Below are positions 42,842 through 51,004 of a stretch of DNA of 64,000 nucleotides, piece after piece. The notes below the pieces were generated by a model that searched no databases, was not told where the DNA came from, and worked only from the letters and a program-made list of their open reading frames with translations. Positions within the stretch are counted from its first letter, which is position 1. Every line of letters starts with the position of its first letter. Origin of the DNA: Macrolepiota albuminosa (Eukaryota > Basidiomycota > Agaricomycetes > Agaricales > Agaricaceae). The translations under genes and the position numbers were made by a program. Location: contig JAMWFC010000059.1 of NCBI GenBank assembly GCA_027475525.1, positions 62,001-126,000 on the forward strand. The letters run 5' to 3'.

Positions 42842-44429
42842 TTAGGAGAAGTTATAGAGAATAGAACGAATAGCGTAGCGAAGCGTGCCCGTAGCTGGCA
42901 CCGTAAACAACAAAGATGAGATAGACGAAGCTAGCGCCAAACTTAGTGATGAAGTCAGGCAAAGCTAGCGCGAATTGAACGCCAAGTTAAAGATAGTCAA
43001 GGAACCAAGACCCTTGCGAGAAGACAGTCGGAACCTGCCATATTTGGCGGTACCTCGAAGCGCCAAAGCTAAGTCAGAAGATCAGCGAGTGGACCAGGTT
43101 AGGAAGTGGCTACAGGATTTGCGACGACCATCAGACCTTACGGATACGGAATACGCCACCTTCATTTGATATGCGACAACTTTCTTTGTGGTGGAAAACC
43201 AACTTTGGCGACGAAATAGAGACGGCGCCCATAAACTGGTAATTAAACCGGATAATCGAGTTAGGATTCTACGCGCTATGCATGATGACTTGGGACACTG
43301 AGGGCTCTATGCGACAAGGGCGAACCTCTTGGAGCGCTTTTGGTGGCCGCAAGTTAGCGCCGATATTGCGTGGTATATTCGCACTTGTCATCTTTGTCAA
43401 ATCCAGCAGACACATCAGGTTCTGATTCCCCCAACAGTAGCGACTCCAGCGCCGTTATTCGGAAAAATATATATCGACACCATGCACATGCCCAAGTCAG
43501 GGCGCTACAAGTATATCATTCAAGGAAGGTGTTCCTTGGTACATTGGCCAGAGTTCTGTATGCTCCAGCAGGAAAATACAGACGCTATAGCTAAGTGGCT
43601 CTTTGAGGACGTTATCTGCCTATGGGGAGCCCTTCACGAGATCGTCACAGACAATGGAGCGCCAATAGTCAAGGCGCTCACTTATCTTGCCAAGAAATAC
43701 AACATACAACACATCTGAGTCTCAGGATACAATAAACGTGCTAATGGAATCCTAGAGAGGCCTCATTTCGATGTTCGACAAGCGCTATTCAAGGCGGTTG
43801 ATGGTCGCGAGGTGACTTATTCGGTCTTCTGGTCGGAGCGGGTTACCGTACGAAAGAGGATGGGCTGCTCTCCCTACTATGCGGCGACTGGCACCCACCC
43901 CTTGCTACCTGCGGACGTGGTGGAAGCGACGTACCTACAACCCCCACCGAACTCAATACTATCCTCTACCAACATGATTGCTAGACGCGCTATAGACTTA
44001 CAACGATGCATGGAGGATCTCGAGCGCTTACATGAGGTAGTATTTCAGGCTAGACAACAAGCTGCGCTACGATTTGAAACCAAGCATAGCGCCACGATTC
44101 GAGACTACAACTTCACAGCTGGCGCCCTAGTACTAATGCGCAACTCCAAAATCAAGGTAACCCATAACAAAAAGATGCGGCCTCGGTATCTGGGACCCCT
44201 AATAGTGGTTTCCCGCAATAAGGGAGGCGCATACGTACTCTGCAAGTTGGACGGCTCAGTTTTGCATCGACCCATAGCGGCGTTCCGACTCATTCCCTAC
44301 TTAGCGCGCGAACACATCTCATTACCTTTATCAGTGCTGGACATTGACACTGCTAAACTCTGAGAGCTAGAGGAAACCGAGCTTGTGGACGATGATGAAG
44401 TAGCACAAGAAGAAGAAAACGATCAGTAA
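42842..44429 (+). pseudogene. Family E gypsy-type integrase, copy 1
   Basis: A charged coiled leader (VRKWLQDLRRPSDLTD) precedes LWRRNRDGAHKLVIKPDN. Next comes the integrase zinc-binding region (CHLCQIQQTHQ), the core with D of YIDTMHM, D of TDNGAPIV and E of NGILERPHF, the C-terminal module RPRYLGPLIVVSRNKGGAY, and an acidic tail ending EEENDQ. Four TGA stops (43167-43169, 43299-43301, 43716-43718, 44361-44363) all fall at Arg positions, three of them CGA or CGC in copy 2. A short deletion follows the VDG near 43800. No RT or RNase H is attached. Unlike copy 2, it retains the first catalytic Asp. Confidence 0.88.
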
Positions 44430-44575
44430 TAGGACACGAAGGGGAAGGGCGCTAGACCTTAGCGCCTTGCACCTCACTTATGAAAGGAACAACAACGCAT
44501 ATAATTTTATACTATACAGGCCTATGAAACTGGCAATAAATAAACTATGGGCTACTTTATGTTCTGCGGTGAGGA

Positions 44576-44751
44576 TGTAATGGAGTCATCCATATTACCA
44601 TCAGCGTCAACGACGCTGTAATCAATTAGTAGAGAATTACGTAAGACAACATCTTGTTTTCGCACTAAGTACTAGTCAAATCCGATATTGTGGTCTGATT
44701 TAGCACTGTGTGAAATACACAGATAGTTCTAACTAGTAACCCCAGGTTACA
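44576..44751 (+). repeat. Solo family A LTR with target-site duplication GAGGA
   Basis: 176 bp, TGTAATGGAGTCATCC...CAGGTTACA, with GAGGA at 44571-44575 and 44752-44756. It is more diverged from the young LTRs than they are from each other. It sits at the 3' end of the minus-strand frame below. Confidence 0.95.
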
Positions 44752-44756
44752 GAGGA

Positions 44757-45231
44757 CCCCTAACAAATCCCTCATAGCGCTGGGGGTGCTGTCTGCGGCG
44801 GAGTTGCACAGGAGAAGGAGGCGGTGCAGGGGGGAGAATAGGCGACAGAGTAGAGGAAAAGGTCCCCGGAGGAAAGGTGGAGAAGCCGGGAGGAGATTCA
44901 TTTGTGGGAGCAGGCGGCGCTCCAGCGCGAATGGTGGAGGAGCCGAGGGGAGACTCGTTTATGGGAGCAGGCGGCATGCCAGCTCCGAAGGGAAAGGTGG
45001 CGGAACCAGGTGGAGACTCATTTATGGGGGCAGGAGGCGCTCCAGCTCCGAAGCGGGGAGCTAGAGGTGTAAACGGTATGATGATGCGCCGAAGCGTGGC
45101 GGCACAAACTTCGTCGTCAAATAGGTCTGGCAAGGGCAACCACTTCAAAGTCTGGAGCAGGGGGGTCAGCAAACTTGAACGGAGGAACGAAAAAGGGAGA
45201 GGAACTAACAACGTTATCCGTTTCGAGGAGT
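44757..45231 (-). CDS. Minus-strand frame with Pro-rich tandem repeats
   Basis: The open frame runs from 45325 to the solo LTR. Its N-terminal part is probably intron or leader; the supported part has a short ordered stretch (LKWLPLPDLFDDEVCAATLR) and three to four copies of an approximately 20-residue unit, core GAPPAPINESPPGS, at DNA spacing of about 57-63 bp. It ends RRRQHPQRYEGFVRGPL at the LTR. Looks like a disordered tail of the family E-associated minus-strand genes. Not recognised. Confidence 0.4.
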
Positions 45232-45293
45232 AGGTACTCCAAGCTTTTTGTGCCACCCAAAATAGGAGGCTGGAAGGACACGTGAGAAGGTAC

Positions 45294-46463
45294 TTAATCA
45301 CCCTGAAGGCAAGAGCATACCGCATTGGGGTGCTGTTCGGACGCTACGAGCCACTCCTGGGCCATAGCCAGAAGTAACCGGTAGCGCCGAATTAGGGTAA
45401 GGATGTTCCCATTATGGTGTCGAATACCGCCTGGGGGCAGTCGAGCGAAGAACATCTCGAGACGGTCTAAGACCTCGGGATGATGGGCGGAGGTAGTGTC
45501 TTCGAGAAGGAAAAAGGGGGTAGGCATTTCGAAGAACTTAACAACGCTAGGCCCAGAAACCTCAGATATATACCTAGTGACATTATGCAGGGTCGAAGGG
45601 ACTTAGGAAACAGAACTTATGCGGCACCATCACGAGGACGCGACAACAATGATGTATTTCATATAACTACGGCAGAAGAAGCAAAAAGCTGGGAATATGT
45701 TAGGCCGGTGGCGCTGCGAAGAAGATGGGATCGCCTCACTCAAACAATAGGGGGGGGGAAGAAAAACAACACGCGACAGGTCAAGAAGGGCCGAACCAAG
45801 AAATACGCTTGCTAACAACCGTCGGCCCCTCGAGGGGACCACGAAAGAGACGAGCGCCGGTATACTTGCGAGGGGACTAGGAGAAAAGAGCCGTTAGACA
45901 CGGAAGGAGAGGTGATGGCTCAGTTACTAACCAGGTAATAGCTTTCCTCCATCAAAAGTTGAAGACGATCCGCCGTGTCTTCAGTGGCGATTTCCTGGAT
46001 TTGGGCAACTGTCAGAAGGGCACTGTAGTGCGCCAAGAATAGCAAAACACGCACATGGAAAGCCTGACTCCAAGTAGCCTCTGTACCAAAACGTGTTAAT
46101 GGGGACGCATCTCCCCAAATTTCACAAGCAGCCTGCAGAAGCCGACAGCGACGACCCAACTTGACTACTTTGTCAGCCAACTTAGGAATACCCTCGGGAG
46201 GGTAATGATGAAAGAACGAGGTGGCCCGGTCCAGAAAGGTGGGAGGGTCCATGGTAACATAGGCGCGATCACAGCTTCGAGTCCACACGCAACCAGACGG
46301 GGTGGCCATCACGAAGACTGATGGAATCAAGTTGATGCATAAGTAATTTATAGGACACGGGAAGTGTTTCGATTAGTGACAGCGTGGGAGGACTTTTCTC
46401 AAGGAGCCAGGACCCTAACAGGAGCGCTAGCCAATTAAAAGGGTTTAACTTATTCTGGGTCAC
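45294..46463 (-). pseudogene. Minus-strand gene remnants with paralogous segments
   Basis: Two frames, 45294-45527 and 45920-46330, are related to each other (VLDRLEMFFARLPPGGIRHH / FLDRATSFFHHYPPEGIPKL; then YRLLLAMAQEW / CRLLQAACEIW), so a segment is duplicated. The longer one ends LMEESYYLV at a GTTAGT donor, and an exon after an CTCCTAG acceptor reads PRKYTGARLFRGPLEGP. No known domain. The exon structure suggests a once spliced gene. It lies between two family E integrases and shares their GCGC-rich style. Confidence 0.45.
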
Positions 46464-46831
46464 TCCAAAAAGGGAATTGACATTCGATGTTCAGCGCTTA
46501 CTCACAACCACGCTAAACGGGCATAAGTGATCACTGGTTTTCTATTTCTTTATACGCGCTACTTCTTACATGGATCCGCTTATTTATTTCCAGACAGTTC
46601 CTATTTTCTACTTAGGCTGGCACGGTAATGGCCATTGGACTGCGTCGGCAAAAGGGGTTTTTGCGCTGTGATGATCTACTGAGCGTTTCCCCTTTTTACT
46701 TATTTTTCTTTTGGCTACTTACAAACTGACGATTTGAAGCCAAGGGAGGCGTTTATTTTAGTATCACACACTACAAAGTTCATATCAAAAGACAAAGTCC
46801 ATAAAAAGTTTAAAGCGCTAAGGGGCGGCAA
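46464..46831 (+). other. Family E 3' tail fragment
   Basis: GATGATCTACTGAGCGTTTCCC near 46670 matches the sequence after integrase copy 2 (near 49017), in the same plus orientation. So a third family E 3' end lies here, without its integrase. Confidence 0.5.
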
Positions 46832-47509
46832 CTACGGATCATACTCGGGAAGGGCGGGATCGCCCAAAGGAAGCAAGTCCCTGTCCTGGATCGAGTTACT
46901 TGCTTGCCACTCAAGCGCAGCTGTAATATCGTCATGGAGCTCGAGAAGGAGGCGCTCGCGGCGAGCTAAGGTGGAAACGCGAGGACGCAGGTTGGCAAGT
47001 TCGCGACCAACGACTTCAGTCGCATCCTTGATATGGCGAAGTTGCTGGCGAAGGTCGGCAGAAGGACGGAGAGGGGTAAGGGGATAGGAGAACTTGTTCC
47101 CGAGCCAAGGGAAGGCGTCGCCAGAAACTCGCATGGCGGGAGGGGGCGTCCAAAAGGGATCGAACTTATTAGGAGATTAGAAAAGGGGAGGAAAGGGGCA
47201 CGAACAAAACAAACGTACCCGGACAGTTACAGGCGCACGGGGTGTCCATTCATGGCGCTCGTCGCTGGGGGACATAGCTCTGGCGGAAGAAAGATGGATG
47301 CCGTAGGGAGGCAAGTATCTCCAGCGGCGACGACGCTCACCTTCCAGCACCAGGGTTTCTTCAGACTCCGGCGCAGCAGAAGTCTCGTGGCTACTAGGAA
47401 AAGAAGAGGAGCTGTAGGGAGGAGTAAGGGATGGAGTAATGGGGAGAGCAACCAGAGTGTCGCTAGCCGCAACCGACTCGGGGGCAGGGGTAGCGCCAGC
47501 ATCAGACAT
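46832..47509 (-). CDS. Two-exon gene of the family E-associated type
   Basis: Exon 1 47509-47219 (ATG, MSDAGATPAPESVAASDT...), a 54-bp intron 47218-47165 (GTACG...TAAG), and exon 2 47164-46832 give 207 residues in frame. The N-terminus is Ser/Thr/Pro-rich; then RRWRYLPPYGI, WTPRAPVTVR, and across the splice FDPFWTPPPAM, SGDAFPWLG, a helical region (LRQQLRHIKDATEVVGRELA) and ALEWQASNSIQDRDLLPLGD. The second half is homologous to the end of the gene at 53945-55222 (WRWLPPYGN, GDAFQWLG, DWQTTNNILPGDLLPL), which validates the intron. No known domain. Its 5' end directly faces integrase copy 2. Confidence 0.6.
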
Positions 47510-47521
47510 AACGACATCTGA

Positions 47522-48844
47522 CCCCCAGACCTTACTGACGAACAATACGCTACTTTTATCCGCTATGCTACCCACTTCTTCTTTACTGACAACCGACTTT
47601 GGCGACGAAATCGAGATGGCGCTCACAAGCTGATCATCAAGCCAGAAGGTTGCTTACGAGTTTTGCGCGCTATGCATGACGAGCTAGGTCATAGAGGTCT
47701 GTACGCTACTGGAACTTCTTTGTTAGAACGCTTCTGGTGGCCACACGCTAGTGCCGACATCGCATGGTACATCAGGACTTGCCACCTCTGCCAAATCCAA
47801 CAGACACGCCAAGTGCTCATACCGCCAACCGTAGCAATGCCAGCTCCCCTCTTCAGCAAAATCTACGTCAACACCATGCATATGTCCAAGTCTGGTCGCT
47901 ACAAGTACATCATTCAAGGTCGTTGCTCGCTAATCCACTGGCCTGAATTTCGAATGCTTCAGAGAGAAAATACCGACGCGGTCGCCAAGTGGCTATTTGA
48001 GGACGTCATCTGCCCTTGGGGAGCGCTAAGAGAAATCGTCACGGATAACGGTGCGCCCATTATCAAAGCGCTAACATATCTCGCCAAGAAATACAACATT
48101 CACCACATTCGAGTATCTGGCTACAACAAATGCGCCAATGGCCTGGTAGAGAGACCCCATTTTGACGTTCGGCAAGCACTCTTCAAGGCAGTCAATGGCG
48201 ACAAATCTCGTTGGAGCGAAGCAACTTACTCAGTATTTTGGTCGGAAAGAGTTACTATTCGTAAGCGCATGGGTTGTTCTCCCTACTACGCGGCTACTGG
48301 CACCCATCCGTTACTCCCTGCCGACATTATAGAAGCGACCTATCTTCAGCCAGCACCCAACAGCATCTTAGCGACTACCGATCTGATTGCCAGACGAGCC
48401 ATTGACCTCCAGCGAAGGAAAGAAGATTTGGAGCGACTCCACAAGGTAGTCCTTAGCGCCCGTCGCCAAGCAGCCCTGCGATTCGAAACCGAGCATAGCG
48501 TGACTATCAAAGATTACAACTTCCCGAGAGGAGCGCTAGTGCTTATGGGCAACTCCAAAATTGAAACCTCATACAATAAGAAAATGCGCCCGCGCTATCT
48601 AGGACCCTTGGTAGTTATCTCTCGTAACCGTGGAGGCGCTTATGTGCTCTGTGAATTAGATGGTTCAGTACTACATCAACCTGTTGCCGCCTTTCGCCTA
48701 CTACCGTATCTTGCCAGGGAACAAATCGACTTGCCGTTGGAAGCGCTAGATATCGACACCGCCAAGTTACGAGAACTTGAAGAAACAGAATTATTGGACG
48801 ATGATGACTTGCCGACTTTAGTTAAAGAAGAAGAAAACGATTAG
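47522..48844 (+). CDS. Family E gypsy-type integrase, copy 2 (open frame)
   Basis: 440 codons open from just after a TGA at the junction with the minus-strand gene; the first ATG-like start used by comparison is MRAMHDELGHRG (47663 region). It has zinc-binding HDELGH...CHLCQIQQTRQ, core D of TDNGAPII and E of NGLVERPHF, RPRYLGPLVVISRNRGGAY, and an acidic tail DDDDLPTLVKEEEND. The first catalytic Asp is Asn (YVNTMHM, codon AAC at 47870-47872), so strand transfer should be abolished although the frame is intact. It has no RT or RNase H and no LTR attached. Confidence 0.85.
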   Translation, partial: PPDLTDEQYATFIRYATHFFFTDNRLWRRNRDGAHKLIIKPEGCLRVLRAMHDELGHRGLYATGTSLLERFWWPHASADIAWYIRTCHLCQIQQTRQVLIPPTVAMPAPLFSKIYVNTMHMSKSGRYKYIIQGRCSLIHWPEFRMLQRENTDAVAKWLFEDVICPWGALREIVTDNGAPIIKALTYLAKKYNIHHIRVSGYNKCANGLVERPHFDVRQALFKAVNGDKSRWSEATYSVFWSERVTIRKRMGCSPYYAATGTHPLLPADIIEATYLQPAPNSILATTDLIARRAIDLQRRKEDLERLHKVVLSARRQAALRFETEHSVTIKDYNFPRGALVLMGNSKIETSYNKKMRPRYLGPLVVISRNRGGAYVLCELDGSVLHQPVAAFRLLPYLAREQIDLPLEALDIDTAKLRELEETELLDDDDLPTLVKEEEND

Positions 48845-49148
48845 AACAGAATATTATTGATAAGCTCCTTTTTCTATTACTTACTTTACTTATCTTTCTT
48901 GCCATTACTTATTATACTATATTCAACAGACATTTCTTTACATAGTCAAGTCGCAGCGCTAGCGTATCGCCAATGCTTAGCGCCTTGCGCAACTCTCGCC
49001 AAGGGTTTTTCGCTATGATGATCTACTGAGTGTTTCCCTTTTTCCAAAAATTTGTCTAAGTCCCCCACCTATTACTCCTTTTGCTAAAAACCTATCTTAG
49101 AATACTTGCTGCTTGCTTTACTTTCTCTGCTCTCTGCTGCCACGCTAA
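48845..49148 (+). other. Family E 3' region
   Basis: AT-rich sequence after integrase copy 2, with CTTAGCGCCTTGCGC and GATGATCTACTGAG stretches shared with 44455 and 46670. It is cut by a family B LTR remnant at 49149. No gene. Confidence 0.45.
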
Positions 49149-49223
49149 TGTCAGGTTCCGCTGAGTCGGGGGCCTTCCGGGAAAGCAACGCCCTTACGAT
49201 GCGGACTTGATCTACGAATACTC
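49149..49223 (-). repeat. Family B 3' LTR remnant, 75 bp
   Basis: Matches the first 75 bp (plus-strand order) of 52871-53650 with two differences. The junction to protease/RT sequence is within GAATACTC/AGCCTTCGG. Confidence 0.85.
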
Positions 49224-50718
49224 AGCCTTCGGAGAATACGTCAGCGAACTCATGATACTCCGGAGGAACTACTTCTCGGAGGATTTGCTCCTCGGTTTTC
49301 TGTTCTGGGGAAATAGCGTCCCCTCGTAGGTGTTCTTCCGGGAGAGAAGGCGAGGTGTGCAGCTGAAACGTGGGGGTCCCATCCCTCATGAGGCGGGCGA
49401 AGGGGGCGGCCCCAATGATCCTAATGTCGAGTGCGCTCGGGTCGATTGGTGTTGCGGAATCATCGGCCGGAGCGGGTGTGACGCGTGTCTGAGACCGGCA
49501 GGGGTAGTTCGGCCCCTTGTACTTGTTCCGAGGAATGTTTGGGGGTCGATCGGGGGCCTTGCGGTCTCGGATGGGCGGGGGTGGTGCATGCGTGGGGGGC
49601 GCGGCAGTCGTCCCGGGGGTGTCGGACGTCGGGTCGCTTTCTAGAGCCCAGAGGTGCACGGCGGTCGAGGGGTGGTCTTCGGGCCCCAGGAAGGTCATGG
49701 TGAGCGTCCCCCAATTGATGTCGGGGTTCGTGTCGCGCAGCCAGGGTAGCCCCAGCACCATCGGGGTCGATTCGTGAAGTTGCGTGACCAGGAAGTCGGA
49801 AGTGAACTCGTAGTTGTTGTCCAGGGTCACGCGTCCCGAGTGAGACCTTTGGATGGGGCCGGAGGAGGAGGGGGTGCCGTCGAGGCGTTGCAGGCGGAGG
49901 GGCTGGTCGAGGGAGTCGTGGGGGAGGTCGAGAGCGTCGCTGATGAATACTCCGGTGGCTCCGCTGTCGATGAGGGCCGATATCGGTCCCGGGGTGCCGT
50001 CCAGCCTGGCATTGATGACAAAGGATAGGGACGAGCGGGACTGGAGTCCGGGGGGTGGTGGGGGCTCATCCGGGGGGTCCTTCGGGGTTGGGTTTGAGGA
50101 GTGGGGGATGTCGAAGGGGAGTTGCTGGTCGTCGGGGGTCGGGTCCCGGGTCAGGCAAAGGGTGAGGCGTTGCCAATCGATGCGGGGGTTAGTGTCCCGG
50201 AGCCACGGGAGCCCTAAGACCAGGGGTGCGGAAGGGTGGAGTTTTGTTATCAGCATCCGGAGGTTGTGAGTCTGTCCGTTGGCGAAGGTAACGGGCATAC
50301 GCACGAAGTGGGTGATGTCCCCCGCCATAGAGGCGTCTCCGTCAAAGAGGCAGAGTCGTACCGGGACCGGGAGTCGCTGGGCAGGTTCCGGGGCGAAGGT
50401 AGACCATGCTTCGTCGATGAAGTTGTCGGTGGCGCCACTGTCGACAAGGGTGTTGAGGGGGGTTCCGGATGGGGTGAGGCGGGTTTTGAGGAGGAGGGAG
50501 TGCGAAGAGTGAGAGGGTAGATAAGCCGTGAGGGTGTCCTGTACGAGTGTCGTAGAGCAAAGATGTGAGACTGGGGCGAAGAAGATGTCGGGGTCGATTC
50601 CGCGATTTAGGGCGTCTTCCGGGTCTAAATCGCCGGGTTGTTTTCCGAGTACTCGTAGGTGGCGTCCTCCCCTTTGAAGGTCCAGGTGGCACGTCCCATG
50701 ACCTGTCGTTTGGGGCAC
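49222..50718 (-). CDS. Family B pol N-terminus with two aspartic protease domains
   Basis: 498 open codons. Two retropepsin-like domains lie in tandem. Domain 1 has TLVDSGATDNFID (DSG at residues 93-95) and VLGLPWLRDTNPRIDW (about 167-182). Domain 2 has ALIDSGATGVFIS (DSG at 251-253) and VLGLPWLRDTNPDINW (about 321-336). A Pro-rich linker separates them. After domain 2 come a Pro-rich spacer, KAPDRPPNIPRNKYKGPNY, and the RT leader PPEYHEFADVFSEG, where the deletion ends the frame. Retropepsins normally act as homodimers, so a tandem pair could fold as a single-chain dimer. Domain 2 is the version retained at 8795-9346. Confidence 0.88.
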   Translation of the reverse strand: MPQTTGHGTCHLDLQRGGRHLRVLGKQPGDLDPEDALNRGIDPDIFFAPVSHLCSTTLVQDTLTAYLPSHSSHSLLLKTRLTPSGTPLNTLVDSGATDNFIDEAWSTFAPEPAQRLPVPVRLCLFDGDASMAGDITHFVRMPVTFANGQTHNLRMLITKLHPSAPLVLGLPWLRDTNPRIDWQRLTLCLTRDPTPDDQQLPFDIPHSSNPTPKDPPDEPPPPPGLQSRSSLSFVINARLDGTPGPISALIDSGATGVFISDALDLPHDSLDQPLRLQRLDGTPSSSGPIQRSHSGRVTLDNNYEFTSDFLVTQLHESTPMVLGLPWLRDTNPDINWGTLTMTFLGPEDHPSTAVHLWALESDPTSDTPGTTAAPPTHAPPPPIRDRKAPDRPPNIPRNKYKGPNYPCRSQTRVTPAPADDSATPIDPSALDIRIIGAAPFARLMRDGTPTFQLHTSPSLPEEHLRGDAISPEQKTEEQILREVVPPEYHEFADVFSEG

Positions 50719-51004
50719 TCGGAGATGAAATGGTCTTTCTCACCACAGAGTATGCAGACACCCTTCCTTCTCCGTCACTCCTGCACATCCGCCAGGACTT
50801 CGATCCAGGGTTGTCCCTTCTTTTGAAGCCGGTTGGCCCGGAGGGCCTCTTCGTCCCGTTCGTTGTCGAGGTCGAAGTCTTTGGGGTCTTCCGGGGGTTC
50901 CTCGGGGCTTGACGCGTCGCCCAGGTCGTGGGTGGCCACGGCGGCGTTAAGTTGGGCCTGGGGGCGGGCGCCGCTGCTGGGGTTAGTGTTGGGCGGGCCG
51001 CGAC
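50719..51004 (-). pseudogene. Family B zinc-knuckle segment
   Basis: Between gag and protease frames, a CCHC knuckle CILCGEKDHFISECP can be read near 50720-50765, preceded by an acidic stretch (EEPPEDPKDFDLDNERDEE, 50775-51008 frame). Frame changes separate it from both neighbours. Confidence 0.65.
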
